From: Gnetum montanum
Taxonomy: Eukaryota > Streptophyta > Gnetopsida > Gnetales > Gnetaceae
Assembly (NCBI GenBank): GCA_015680685.1
Contig: MNCI01000579.1
Coordinates: forward strand, 1-64,000
Length of the DNA stretch: 64,000 nucleotides
Direction of reading: 5' to 3'
In this document: one piece after another, positions 10,800-23,937 of the stretch
Position numbering within the stretch: the first letter of the stretch is position 1
How the letters are laid out: each line of letters begins with the position of its first letter
The notes under the pieces: model-generated
The model's database searches: none
The model's input: the letters and a program-made list of their open reading frames with translations, nothing else
What the model was told of the DNA's origin: nothing
Position numbers and translations under genes: made by a program

Positions 10800-13517
10800 A
10801 ATGAGAATGGAGTTCCTTACGAAATTGGGAGGTAGATTTACATGACACTAAATTATATATATATGACCCTATAGTGCCACAATAGAGTTTACAAAAATGA
10901 ATACATAACATGAAAATTTTGACAAAAGACAAAAAAGAAAAATTTGGCAAGATTGAGTGTAGCCTTATGTTGTTCCAGGAAGATGTGGCTCTTCCATTTA
11001 TCATTAGGCTTCTAAAATTTGTAGATATTTAGGAGTGCCTACAACTTCTTCTCTTCCATTTTTGAATTGTGGTCCATCCATGCTGATGAACAAATATTTG
11101 ATGAAGTTATCACATACCATAGAAATGGCAGTTGCAGAAACATCTAATGGGCTTTAACATACCATGTCGCAAATTGTCATCTCTCTTCTTCAAAAGCTTT
11201 GGCCTTTTCTCTGAGTTCATGGTAGTGTGTTGATCTTCTAGCCAGATTCGCTACTACATCTTTCAACCCCTGGTAGCCAACCTTAGCTACTTCTAGTTAT
11301 GAGTATACTACTTGAAGTTTTTGTAGAGCATCTTTTCTATCTACAAACTACTTCTTGTACAAGGCACAAGTGGTTGCTACTTGTTGTTCTAGCTCATTTC
11401 TAGGCCTACGTACTATTAACATGGTCAAATTAGCATAATTGAGGTTTGGTAATGCCGCATATTCTTTCAAGTCCTCTATCTACAAGTTTTTATTTTTTAC
11501 TTCCACTTGATAGTTCTAGGCCATCCTGTCCAAGACGGGTTGTTAATCAAGATTTTTTGCTACAATAGAACTGATTTTGGCCTTTTTAATCTAGATCACT
11601 TTCTCATTTATCTATTTATACATCCTCACTTGATATCAGAAGTTTTCTTTATGTCTTTCATGTTTCCTAGCCTCATTTTTCCATGCACTGATATTAATGG
11701 CTGACTTCTAACATATGGTACATACCGCATTCATAGAGAGGGTTCTATTACCTCTTGCAAGGTAGCTCATATCTTGGTTGACCCTCATCAATTACTCTAT
11801 CAACTAATGGATAATTTCTTCTAGAAGGTTTTTTTTCCTTTTCTATTGTGATCAACCTCATGTTGTTTGCAATGAGTTGTTTATTTTCTTCCTATAAGGC
11901 AATAAATGCTTTGGACTAGGCATATGATTGGGCTTCAACTACTGAAGCAATCCATACTACCTTTTCTTTCTCATCTATTATGTCTTTATTTTTCTTAAGG
12001 AGGAAATTAATTTTCTTAGTTCTAAATTATGTTGTCGGATCTAGTGCTTCGAACTAAGTTAGATCTCTCCTTTCTACTCTTAGGGCTATAATCTCTTCTT
12101 GTAATCAACAAAGCTCATTCTTGACATGCATTACCCTGGTTTTGACCATGATTAATTTTTCTTTGATGGTAATTAATTTAGACTATGTTGTAGTGACATC
12201 ACTAGGAATATCAAAGAGATTTGTCATAGCTTGTCACGTCTACAATAGTCTATCTAACACATCTTCATGTTCTATAGGAGTCAAACAGGTACAAGCTAGC
12301 ATTTGAACATCTTTGGTTCCAAAACTATCAACTAGTGGCATAACATGTACATTAAATAATTCTTTAATGTGATCTATGATTACTTCTATGGCTCTCATTG
12401 CATCATGGTGTTGCACAAACACAACTATGGCTTCTTCTCTAGATTTAAGCATTACTTGGAATGATGCGACATTTCTAAAAATATGTTGTGACCACTAGGC
12501 CTCTCCTCTTGAATGCAATGATATTTCTCCACTAGTAGGATTTGTTGAAATAATTGGTTTTACTACATCATCAATAACTTTAAATAGATTGGCCTCTTCT
12601 TTTCTTACCCAAATCATAGTTTCTACAATTTTCTATAGATGACTTACTAAAGATCTGTAATCTTACAATGGTAGTGGTGGAACTTATGGTTGTCAGATAA
12701 GGAAAGGGAATGGTAGTGTTAACTTCCCTACCTTCTTCTCCTTGAACCACCTTTCAATTTCTATGAAGTAGAGGTGAGAGACATTTGCATTGAACTTTCC
12801 CATTAATATTGCACTTCCTCTAGCCAGATATGTAGAGATTTGATTCAATCTCTTAGTAGGAAACAAGTGATAAGTGCCACTTTTGAAATAGATCTTTTCT
12901 TCTACAATCAATTCACTATAGTCTTTATCTTTCTTATCATATGCCCATTGAAACCATAGCTTCATGGCATCTGTGTCAGATATGGTTAATATCTATGCCA
13001 CCTTTATTCCTTCATTAGGCACATTTAATCCTTGTGCGATTGCTTTAATTAAGTAAGATATCACGATTCTTTCAATCTTGACATAGCATTAGATTCTTGA
13101 TTTTACCAAAACTGGAGTGTTTCACCTATATACAATTCTTCATTGTTTGTTAGAGTAGGCCAGAAGGAAGATGACTAAAGTTGGGCCTTAATAGCTTCTA
13201 GAGAAAATTTCAAAAATGGACCAAAGTTGAGTTCCACAATGACTATTAACATGATGGATTTTTCTTAAATAGCCTGAAGGCATTTAGGTGATAGTGTAAG
13301 TTATTATCTCTAGATGGGCACTAGTGAAACATCTGCTTATGCTTGAGTAGATTTCTCTATGAAAGGAGTTTATTAATGAATGCTAAAAGCTTGTGCTTCT
13401 TGCTCTCCTTGTTCTACTTTGTGGATTTTGCTCACTTTCTTGTCCTCTTCCATGGCCTCATGGTCTTTTATTTTTCGGTTGTGGAAGCTCCCCTTGTGCT
13501 CCTCCTTTTGGAGCCAT
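10800..13517 (-). pseudogene. Extra post-pol reading frame of element D (~900 codons)
   Basis: ATG at 13,517 opens MAPKGGAQGELPQPKNK. Blocks that follow match copies at 48-50 and 51-54 kb: LNFGPFLKFSLEAIK, then YIGETLQFW, then TYHLFPTKRLNQIS, then FIEIERWFKEKK and LPFPFLI (about 13.2-12.7 kb). These resemble the plant 'putative transposon protein' domain (Pfam Transposase_32), from memory. From about 12.25 to 11.1 kb the frame is rich in heptad-like Leu/Ile/Val with Lys/Glu, as in a coiled coil. I see no signal peptide or membrane segment, so an envelope role is not supported despite the env position. Stops and frameshifts make it a pseudogene; function unknown. Confidence 0.65.
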
Positions 13518-14053
13518 CAATAATCAATTAAGGATTTTGGAATTACTAGAGTATTTTCATAAATTTTCAAGAATTTGATACCTTACTCTTACCGTTACTT
13601 ATATCAAGTTCTTAGTTCATTATGATTGTAGAGTTAGAAAATTTTTTAATTTTTAATAACAATCCCATTAGTACTTTAAATGAGTGGATGATCAATTAGA
13701 AGTCTTCTTAACATTTTTTTGGCCTTTAACATGAGTGATTTTAAAAATTCTTAATATGTTTCCTTAGTCTTACCCCTATAATACCTTCTGGTTGTTAGCA
13801 ATTTGAAAAAATTAACTCTAATTTTTTCTTACTAGCATTCTTGTGTGGGGCACCTCCCTCCCTCCTCTCCCCAACGACTAAGCTTATCACTCTAGGATCA
13901 TGTAGGTTCGAAAATCACACAAATTGGAGTAATAATGAGCAAGTTATGGGTGCTAGAAGATGGAATGTCAAAGCTCTTAGTTACAAAGAAAAATTGGGAA
14001 CAACTCCCTTCCTATGAAATTTAGAAATGAGAATGTTTTCCAACTCCCTCATG

Positions 14054-14160
14054 ATATATATAGTTTTTATGGATGCGATATCGTAAATACAACATCGTAG
14101 GTGCCTACAATATCATAGATATGATGTTATCATAGAAAAATCAAAATTTTTGAATTCTTT
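14054..14160 (-). promoter_or_regulatory. Internal U3-like promoter module of element D
   Basis: On the minus strand a TATA-like CTATATATAT (14,063-14,054) is preceded by inverted repeats of the ATCGTAnnTACAACATCGTA type (14,075-14,150) and an AAAATTTTTGA block. The same order (AAAATTTTTGG, ATCGTAGATACGATG repeats, TATA) occurs in the U3 of this element's LTRs at 10,640-10,756 and 21,998-22,127. It sits about 540 bp before the ATG of the extra frame. Function is inferred. Confidence 0.45.
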
Positions 14161-14164
14161 TATT

Positions 14165-15640
14165 AAAAAAAATTGAGTCCCATAGGATTGTTGGAAGATA
14201 TGCATCATGTTAAAAGAGTATTGAAATGAAGATGATGCTTTAGTTGTGAAAAATAAGTGTTGAAAGTCGATGATTAAGGAATCTTGGGCTATGAAAGTAT
14301 ATGAGGTATTGATGAAATGAATGAGAAAGAAAACATTGTTGTGTTATTAGAATAGATACTATGAATGATATGGGAAGTATTTATTATTATTTATTGGAAT
14401 TGAAAGACTCAAGATTATGTGGAATCACTTGGTAAGTATAAGATACAATAGCTATACAAGTGGATCCTCCCCAAAGTAGGCTCCAATCGTTAATGCCCTT
14501 GTATAACCACACCTAAAAGTGTCCTTGTGCACTTAAGGAGTTGAATGTAACACATACCTATTTAGCAAGACACACATGTTAATACCACCAAATTGAAAAA
14601 ATAACACCATGCTATACAAAATCATAAGTTATGATTATTCGAATAATGAGATGAAATGGGGGGCTTTAGAAATTAGGACATGAGGTGTTCAACCGTAGGC
14701 ATAATGAATTATTATGTTTTATTAGTGGTTGAGATAATAATTATCCTTTCTATCCAAGATTAAAACCAAGTCCAAACCACATCCAGTGACATCACATTGT
14801 TTCATCTCATGGAATTATAATCATAAGACTATCAATGTTACAAGGAGTATCATCACTTAGCATATTGTCTAAGGGAGGAGTTTATTCATGGCACTTTTTT
14901 ATTTATTTATTTTTATTTCTTTATTTAGATTCCTAAGAAGTCACTTACCTTTAGGCATGGGTAACATGTCTTTTCTATGGGATCCCCATAAATTTATTTT
15001 GTGCCTTTTATTTGTTATTTGTGTCAACCCTTTTAAGGTAGCACTTATTTTACTCTTACTCCCATTTTTTTTAGATCTAAAAGGATATAATACAACCTTA
15101 GTAACATAATAGAGCTTACAACAATAATCCAAAAAGAATCCACAAGTCCCCTTGATGTCACACCCTATCCATTCCTCCCTTGGTTCTTCACTTTTTTGTC
15201 GAGAAATAATGATCACAAGTTTATTCTTAGTTTTATGATGGAAAGAACATCATTATGGACATGGCAAGAACCTCGTATTATGGATGGATGATGTGGGCTC
15301 ACTATGCAAATAATTAGTCTCTTATGACTTGATTTCATAGAGAAATTTCACCTTGTTGGTCTACATCTTGCATTTATTTAAATGTATTTTATTAATGATA
15401 AAAAATTATTTACAAATGGCTTGAAAAAAAGTATAAATGAAATGGGAAAGATGATAAAAATTATGAAAAATTATAAAGAATGAAAAATGTTAAAGCATTG
15501 AAAAATATTAAAGAATGTGAAAAATTGAAGAAATGAGAAAGTACAAAAGAATGAGAATAATGTAAAAGAATGTGAAAAATGAAAATAATTGTAAAAAAAA
15601 TATAAAAACCAATAAGTTACCTACAATTTTAAATGAACAC
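14165..15640 (-). repeat. Conserved non-coding spacer after pol (element D)
   Basis: No supported frame. It aligns with 46.1-47.4 kb and 2.1-3.4 kb, for example 'ccttgatgtcacaccctat' near 15,152 and 'gatgtgggctcactatgca' near 15,290. An A-rich, GAAAAATG-repeating stretch occupies 15,420-15,610. Confidence 0.6.
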
Positions 15641-15644
15641 CCCC

Positions 15645-18600
15645 ATGACTATTATGAAGTTCAGGGAAATGGAAAATAGAACAAGTGGAAGACTAGTGAG
15701 TAGGTTGGGTAGATTCCTTTGAGTACTCATAGTATTGTTTGACTTGTTGGAGATTGACAAGGATAAGTTTAGGTGGGCTAGATGGGTGAAGAATATGTAA
15801 GGCACCAGATGGATAAGTGACATGTACTATGTATAATCCCTTCCAAAGTGTCTAAAATTTAGCCTTTGGGGTAAATGGCTAGGATTGTAATAGAGGACCT
15901 TGTCACCCAGCTATAGCTACATTTCTTATCTATGAATCATGCCTAAGTTTGAAGTAGTTCTTGTGGACTTCACTACCCATAAGTGCTACTTGTCTATTTT
16001 CATCTAAAAGATTTAGATTGATTAAATGTTCCTTTTGTGATAAACTCAAATCAAGGTCAAGTTCACTAGTAGTAACTAAGTGTGAAGCTATGCCTGGATT
16101 AGAAGTATCAGCAACTTGCTGTAGACTAACTCATATGGGATATACCATATAGGTAATTTTTCAGATGTTCTATAGGTCCATAGGACATCGTTTAATTTTT
16201 TACTCCAATCACGTCTAAACCTACTAACTATCCAAGTAAGTATTCTAGTAATTTCACAATTACTACCTTCAACTTGACCGTTTGCATGGGGATGATATGA
16301 TGTTGTTAATTTATGGTTAACCCCAATTTGTTACATTAGTTTATTAAAGGAAGCACTAGTGAAGTGGGTCTCATTATCTAATATTATCATTTTGGATATT
16401 CCAAATAGATTCACTACATGTTGGAAAAACTTTGTAGCTATTTTTGTGGTACTGTCCTTTACTACTACTACCTCTGCCCACTTTGTACAATAATCCATAG
16501 TCACAATAATGTATGCTTTTCCATTTGACATTGGTTGAATGAGCCTCATAAAATCAATTTTGCAAATATCAAAAGGCTCCAACGGTTGTATCTAGTGTTG
16601 CAACACTTCATGTCTAGTTGTAATTCCTCCATCTCTTTGGCAATGTTCATATGATTGGGAAAAAGTGTGGACATCCTTGAACAAAGTAGGCCAAAAGTAG
16701 GCTACCATTAGTAATGTAAGTGCTATTCTACACCCTCAATATTGGCCACCACATGGACCTTCATGGTTGTCTTGTAACACTCTTTGTTGATCATGAACAG
16801 GCACATACCATCTAAGAAGCCCATCTACATAAATTTTGTACAAGTTGCCATTTATTTCCATGTATTGTTTAGCTTTGTGAAGGAATTTCTTCATGCTTTT
16901 TACTATTCAATTAAATAGGAAGCTCTTTTATGGTAAAATACATCAATTACTCTATAGTCCATGGCTGTTTTGTTAAATGTATAGCCTTTACTATTCTATT
17001 GAAGAGGTCCTCATCGAGAAATTGATCTAATAATGACTCTAGTCAATTGTCTACATCCCATTTTAACCTTGATAAATGATCAGCTACAACATTTTCTATC
17101 CCTTTTTTATCAATCATTATGATGTTAAACTCTTGAAGAATCACAAGCCATCTTATCACTCTAGTACTAACTGTTGGCTTGTTCATTAAAAAATAGATGG
17201 TACTATGGTGTGTGTGGATATAGATCTGGTAACCAAGCACATAATGTAGTTTAATTTTCAATTTTGATGTAGTTTCATTATGCTTCAGTGATGCTCCTAC
17301 TAGCATAATGTATGTAGTAAAGTCTCTTTTGATCATCAAGTTATGTTAGTATTGTAGCAAGTGCATAGTTAGACGCATCAGTCATGATATGAAAAGGCCT
17401 CGACCAATTCAGAGCTTGGAGGATTGGTGTCTCAACTAGCTTCTACTTCAAAGTTTTAAATGCCTTTTCACATGACCCAGTCCACTTAAAAAGTGCATTC
17501 TTCTTTGTGAGTTCTACCAATGATTTGGCTACTTTCAAGAAGTTTTTAATAAATCTTCTATAGCATCTTGTATGATCCAAGAAAGATCTCACATATTTTA
17601 CTATTTGTGGATTTTGAGTGATGTTTTGGATGACTCTAATTTTTTTGGATCTACCTCTATACCCCTTTGGAAAATTTTGTGTCCTAGTATTATATCTTTC
17701 TAGACCATGAGATGGCTCTTCTACTAATTGAGGCTCAAATTAGTTTCAACACATCTTTTATGTACTTGTTCCAACTAGTCTAGGGCTTGTTTGAAATCTA
17801 GCCCATATGTGGAGAAATCATCCATGAAAAATTCAATACCATTACCTATCTACTTTTGGAATATGCTTAAAACTAGTCTTTGGAAGATTTTTGGTGCATT
17901 GCATAGACCAAAAGGCATCTATCTATAAGCAAATGTTCCCCATGAACTAGTGAATGTGGTTTCCTCTTGGTCCTCTAGTGCAATGCAGATTTGATTGTAT
18001 TTGTTGTACCCGTCCATAGAATTGTAGTACTCATCCCAAAATTGCATATAAAACATGATCAATAAATGGCAATGGAAAATGATCCTTAAATGTGGTTGAA
18101 TTCAATAACTAGAAGTCGATGTAGATGTGCCATTTTCCTCCCTTCTTTGGAACTATCACCAAAGGACTTACACATTCACTATTTGTAATTGGATAAATGA
18201 ATTCTACCTTTAGCAACTTTTTCAATTCTTAATTGAATACCTCCTTGAGTTTAGGATTAAGTCTTCGTTGAGGTTGATGTTTTGGTTTAACTATAGGATC
18301 CATGTAGATCTAGTATTGGCAAATTCATGGATCAATTCCTATGATCTCATCATAAGACCAAGTGAATGCTATAGGCCATCTGTTGAGTACTTCTAGTAGT
18401 TTCCATTTTTGTTCCTTATCTAGGTTGCCAATGATAATTACCATCTTCTTTTTATTTAAAAATTCATATTCTAATGTTGTCAGTAGGGCTTTCAATTCCA
18501 ACGATCCTAGTTCCATTGTTTCTAGGATTTCCAAGTGTCCCCAATCTATTTATTCCTCCTAAATTTTCTAAGCATAAGAGTGTATTTTTCTTAGTTGTTC

Positions 18601-19000
18601 CAACTTATCTATTTCTATAATGTAGGTATTGGTGATCAACTCTTGTGGTTTCATGTACTTATTAGATTTCTTTTCTTCACTGGTAATCAACCATTGGGTG
18701 CCCTCTTATTGGGTTACTATTGCATATAGGCACTTTTTCACACAGCTTATTTCTATGCATTGATTGCATGCCTTAGTCTCTTTTTTTATAGCCCAAATTC
18801 ATTGCACACAATTTCATTCATGATCACTATATGAGATACATGGAACCCTTCATCTGTGTATAAATCTTGCTTCATCTTCCTTGGAAATTTTGAAGGATAA
18901 ATCATGAATTCCAAGCTTAGCATTCATGGTGCTCTGCTAAATCAATCCTTGGTGATGTCAATCAGTGGTATTCTACTAAATAGTACTATGGGCTTTGAAT
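15645..19000 (-). pseudogene. Gypsy pol of element D (RT-RNase H-integrase)
   Basis: Minus-strand order: remnant after protease (about 18,990-18,850, block KLGIHDLSFKISKED), RT (about 18,540-17,600), RNase H (about 17,480-17,060, MTDASNYALATIL and IENVVADHLSRLK) and integrase (about 16,900-15,800). The RT box EFFMDDFSTYG lies at about 17,843-17,805. Integrase keeps IDFM, ILDNETHF and the Glu of GQVEG (about 16,575-16,250). The protease active site is not found and appears deleted. Frames shift repeatedly, with many TAG stops. Confidence 0.85.
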
Positions 19001-19249
19001 AGCTGCATTATTGAGTGAGATTAGATGATGGACATAGTATCTATTAATATTAGGTTATTGATATGGATACCATTGGCATGGCCCATGATTGCAATTGCTT
19101 CCACTATTGATGGTACTACTCCTATGGCTATAGAAATGTCTTGACTAGGGTAGTACATTGGGTTGAGGTTGTTGTATATAGTTACCTTGAGGATAAGGTA
19201 ATTGTTTGTGAATCTTATTTTGAACAAATCATGGGTTAAGTGCATATGC

Positions 19250-21075
19250 CCTAGTTTCTTGCAAATTTACCATGATTAGACAACATTCCTTAGGATGTTC
19301 ATACTCACACACAGTGCAAACTTCATCATCTATGGAGCTGGTATATGAGTGCCTAGCTACTGAAGAAACATTTCCCTTTTTCCCAAATTCCATCTTCTTC
19401 TTTTTGTCTCTTCATCCACTGAGTGCTTATTCTACTTTCTCCTCCATAATCTTTACTGTTGTTATACATGGTTCATTGACCAAATCCCACATTTTCGCTA
19501 CCTATGTTGCTACATCAACAAAAGATTTCTAAATTGGTAGCATCTCTTTCCTGATGACCTGGTTGAAGGTTGCTTCTTCCTAGGTTTGACAAGCTCATAC
19601 ATCTCTTTTCCTAATGGATGGATCCTTATTGTATTCTTTAGCTAATTCCCCCTTTCTAAGTTCTCCTTCTTCTTTTATCATTTGATCAATAATTATTTGA
19701 ATCTGGTGGATGGTTAATTTTGATAGTCTTCCTTAGGCATAAATCCCAAGGGTCTATCTTATTTTTCTTCTTAGCCCATCTATGTTGTGCCTTAGCTATT
19801 CCTTTGATGAAAACCCATGGCCTAGGCATCTGTGTAATAGTGAATAATATCTATCCATTACTGCCTCAAAAATCTCATGAATACCTTGTTTCTAGTTCTA
19901 GATTTATTTTCTTAGATTTGACACTTTTAAATAGGTCTGATATTTATCATTAAATATTTCAAGCATGATACTCTAGTGTCAAATGAAATCAGGTTCTAGT
20001 AAACTGTACTAGCTTTCCGCTTTCTTCACAACTGTTCTAGGAAATAGTTTTAATTTCTACCAATCACTCTCTATGTTTTGAAGGGCACAATAATTATGGA
20101 ATCCTTGAAGGTGATGTTGAGGATTAGCATTATAACCTTCTTCAAATTGGGGCATGTTATACATATCTGGCCAATTGATTCAAACATCTCTCATGTGCCT
20201 AGTTGGTAAGGGTTTCATCATCATGATCAAGTTCATAGGCTTTGTGGTAGCGGTGACCCCTTCTATGCTCGTTCCTCTCTTAATCCTCTCTTCTATCTCT
20301 ATGCCTTCTTCTTTCATACTCCTTATCTTCTAAATCAAAATACATTGAGTATTAGTCATGATTACCATGAGCTCTTCTCTTTTCTCTATCAAATTCTTGG
20401 TACTTGTGCTATCTCCTATCATAATCCTTTGATGATAATAATGAAGTAGAGGAGGTAGCAGGAGAATGGTGCTGGCTAGTTCTCCTTTCATGAATCTTGT
20501 GAGTTTCCTTGTAGGACTTAGTAGGATCTGTTGGCCTAGAGTCCCACTTGTACCTTGAGACAATAGCCTCCCATTTGTGTGTCTCTACTAGAGTAGAGTG
20601 AAGTTGGGCTTTGACAGGTTCTTCTAGTCTAATGATAAGTGTCTTTAATGGCTCCTCATGGTTCTAGTGAAGTTGTTCTAAAATGATCTGACTAGCATTA
20701 AGCTCTTCTATGATAACAAATGTGTTGGCTTACTTCCCTTTGGTATGAACATGTTTGACCTCCATAGTAGCATCACTCTTTATTTGCTTCCTTGTAGGTT
20801 CATAGGGTTTGGTCATGTGTTGAGTAACATGATACTCTTCATAAATCTGGTCCAAGTGCATTCCCCTTAGAGTAGTTTGTAGCATGTTTAGTGCTACACA
20901 TTCAAGAGATAAGACTATGTTTCCTTGCATGTCTTTACACCTCATTTGTTTGTCTTGATGAAATATGAAGGTAAAGTTTAGATGGTATGGATTAGTATGA
21001 GCATAAGTAATACATGTCTACATTGGCTTTTCCCAATTCTCTTCATCAACAAATTTGTTACTACTTCTTATTTCC
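19250..21075 (-). pseudogene. Gypsy gag of element D
   Basis: The N-terminal blocks YHLNFTFIFHQDKQMR and CKDMQGNIVLSLE lie at 21.0-20.87 kb. A charged Ser/Arg-rich middle follows (20.6-20.2 kb), then the capsid-like part, then a zinc knuckle CTVCEYEHPKECC at 19,318-19,280. The knuckle spacing is C-x2-C-x3-H-x3-C, shorter than the usual C-x2-C-x4-H-x4-C. The start codon is unclear; stops and frameshifts are numerous. Gag would form the particle around element RNA. Confidence 0.7.
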
Positions 21076-21228
21076 TTGGCAAGTGATAGTTGGGTATTAT
21101 GTGAAGCTACATGATCATTTTTTGACAGTTTCTGTTAAGTATGCTTTATATTAAGGTTGTGAGGATTATAGTTAGGTTCTAATACAATTAACTTTGGAAA
21201 ATTAATTCCTTAGTATAACATTGACTTA

Positions 21229-21246
21229 TCCCCAACAATAGTGTTA
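21229..21246 (-). other. Primer-binding site, tRNA-Asp type (element D)
   Basis: The 18-mer reads TCCCCAACAATAGTGTTA on the plus strand. Its complement is the tRNA-Asp site with only C/T and G/A differences. One base separates it from the LTR. Confidence 0.8.
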
Positions 21247-21247
21247 A

Positions 21248-22127
21248 TGATGAGAAATGGAGTATCCAACACCCAACCATATGAGATACAAGTGTTCATG
21301 CACAATCCTGGTCAAACTCCATAAACAAGGCAATGTGATTATACCAGTAATTAATTAGCATTCATGATCATGGTCCTCCCATGTGATTTAGCAAAATCAA
21401 TGTGTATGGTTTAACTCACAATGAGGTATATGATATTGATGTTAAATTAACCAATGGGCTCCTAGTAGACATGAAGTGAAAGTAAAGGTTTCTAAATCTA
21501 AGTGATAGTAAAACAAATCTAAACTAGCATATGCAATTAGTCAATCTTGATCTTTTGATCATACCTTGGACTTTGTGAAACTACTACTGGGATTAGCAAG
21601 TACCACACTGCTGGGTGTACCAAGTGATAATACTACTAAGTTACCAAGTAGTTACAATTACATCCTCGAGACCAATCGTACTCATTCTTCTTAATGACAT
21701 TAAAATTAAATTGCAAATAATTGTAAACATTAACTATGAAAATAGTAAATAGTAAACTAATTGGAAACAGAAATAAAACTAAGTGTTACTACAATGATGT
21801 AGAGTAATATTGATCTTTATTTTCATGCATGCAATGCATCTAAGTACATCACACTCAAATAAAGATTATGTTCAATTACAAAACATCACACTACAAGCAC
21901 ATACTACTAAGTACTAAATACAAGAAAACAAACTAAAAGAGTTTTGTTACTATACTATCAAATCTTCTGTAGATCCATGTGCCTAAGTGTTGCTTATATA
22001 GGCTAGCACACACCCAGCAATATTGTTTATATGATAACGTATGCTAAGATACAATAACATATCTATGACATCGTAGATACAATATTGTAACTACAATATC
22101 ATTACAGCAAAATTTTTGGATTTATCA
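21248..22127 (-). repeat. 5' LTR of element D
   Basis: 880 bp, TGATGAG...TTTATCA in plus reading, pairing with 9895-10,756. It is not followed by a polypurine tract. TATA-like CTATATAAG (minus) lies near 22,000, after the GTAGATAC-type inverted repeats. Confidence 0.85.
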
Positions 22128-23937
22128 AGAGGTGGTGACCTTATAGTTTGATATTGAACTAGCCATGAGTTATGGTTTATTTACTAATGATACCATAAGT
22201 CATGGTTGGTTTATGGTGACAAAAAGAATTGAGTTTATGCAAATTCTAAACTTAAATTTTAATGCGATTTGAATTGTTGATGATGCCCAAAGTAGCTAAT
22301 CAATTTGTGATGAAGAATTAAACAAATTGTCTTGAGTTTGTGATGGAATTAAGAGGTAAAAATATTGATGATTATTGGTCTTCTATGTGATGAAATATTC
22401 AATTGTTAAGGTACAAATTGATTATCTTAATTGAAAATTTTGAAGATTTTGATGATAATGAAGAGTGATGACAATGTTCATAACTTAATGAAATTAAGAT
22501 AGTTGATGCTAAAACAAACTTGGTAACAATAATATTTGAAAGTGGTTGAGAATTTAAACTTGAAAAATATGAAAAGTTGAGAGAGAAATGGAAGCTTGAA
22601 AAATTTGTAGCTGATTTGTATTGCATCAAATGCAAAGAATTACAACATGGAATGACCCTAGAATTCATAGAAAATGATTAGGACCATACTAGGGGGACAT
22701 TAAAAGCCATTTTTCATTGTGAAAATGAATAAAATATGGAAAAATGATGAATAATTATAACAAAAGAAGAGAACATCCACCCATCAATTTATTTTAAAAA
22801 AATGAAAGAAACTGATAAAAAGATTCATGACTTTATATCATTATCTTCATGATTAATCATAGCTTACATTATACACTAACATTAATAATTTTAAGGTATT
22901 TTTGATAGCTTGCAAGGTCCTATTACGTTTGCATATTAATGTTGTTAAAGGTATGGCTATTCTAGCATGAGTTTCAATTCTTGTGCTTTTCCATCACACT
23001 TGGTTTGTTTCCATAGAGCCTAGAATGACTTTCACCTATGCTTTTAAGACTTTGACTCCTCTATCCTCTTCTAACTTTGCTATGGTGTATTCCAATTAAG
23101 ATAATGAACATGTGATCATAACACTTAGTGCTCAATGATGCATGAAACACACTAATATTCTTCCATGATGTCCTTCTACATAATTTGCAAGCTTGAAGCT
23201 AGGTACACAAAGAACTCGTTTGGTTTAAAATAGTTATGGTCATCCATGTTACTTGCCAAACAATGAGTTCTGCTACAACTCATCATCCTTGATAGTGAAG
23301 CATGTTCAACAATGATTACTTCCTCTTTGATGTGAGTTTTCTCTCATTACAATTTCTAGTTTCTCTATGGTGTGAACTTTGACAAAATTGTGCATATCAA
23401 TATCAACTATCTAAGGCTCCAATGACAGTGGAAATTTTTTCTCTTAGTGCTCATGGTTCTTTAACATATTCCTACAAAATTGGTTGATGCATTTCTAACA
23501 TCCTAGAACATGATGGCAATACTATCCAATAATACATTAATATTTTCTGATTTTAAATTGTTACCATCATATCCTCTAATAGCTATGTGGCCTCAAACAA
23601 CATGTCCTCTCCTCATGAACAAAGAGTTTGAACTTAGCATTCCACCTATTACTCCCATGGCCTAGTCTTGTTTCTTCATGATATGGATAGAAGTGATTAT
23701 GTTAACTTGGATGTTTTTAAGGTTTTGGTGCTTCCTTGCTCCTCTTGGTCTTTTTTTTTATTGGTTAACTTTCTCAAGATCCTTTATGTTGATGTAACAC
23801 TTTTAAATCCTTTTCTCCTTTAATATAATTTTAATTATCACCATTTCCTCTAATAAATGAAAAATTATAAACCTTCCTAGCTATAAAAGAGAAGATCCAA
23901 CTTAAAATTAATACATTTAAGCATAATTTAAAGAAAC
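22128..23937. other. No gene recognised; weak coiled-coil-like frame on minus strand
   Basis: AT-rich sequence. On the minus strand, about 23,100-22,930 reads SQLEYTIAKLEEDRGVKVLK and similar charged heptad-like sequence, and about 23,420-23,330 reads DMHNFVKVHTIEKLEIVMR. This could be a remnant of an extra-type frame from another element copy, but the alignment is too weak to claim. 'ccataagtcatggttgg' at about 22,192 repeats a motif left of element D. Confidence 0.35.

Larger units (their letters stand above)
9895..22127 (-). mobile_element. Ty3/gypsy element D, near full length (12.2 kb)
   Basis: Two LTRs of the same subfamily (9895-10756 and 21248-22127, roughly 85% alike by eye) bracket, in minus-strand order, PBS, gag, a deleted protease region, RT, RNase H, integrase, a 1.5-kb spacer, a promoter-like module, a 2.7-kb extra frame and the polypurine tract. 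The outer five bases are AGTTG (left) and AGAGG (right), so a target duplication is not clear. It is old: both LTRs and all frames are heavily mutated. Confidence 0.85.

Noticed and set aside
10800-13517. Retroviral envelope gene
   Set aside because: Position fits, but I see no signal peptide, membrane anchor or cysteine pattern; the frame looks coiled-coil with a transposon-protein-like domain.
15420-15610. A-rich GAAAAATG repeats as a satellite
   Set aside because: The equivalent spacers at 3.2-3.4 and 47.3 kb have the same loose A-rich character, so it is part of the element.
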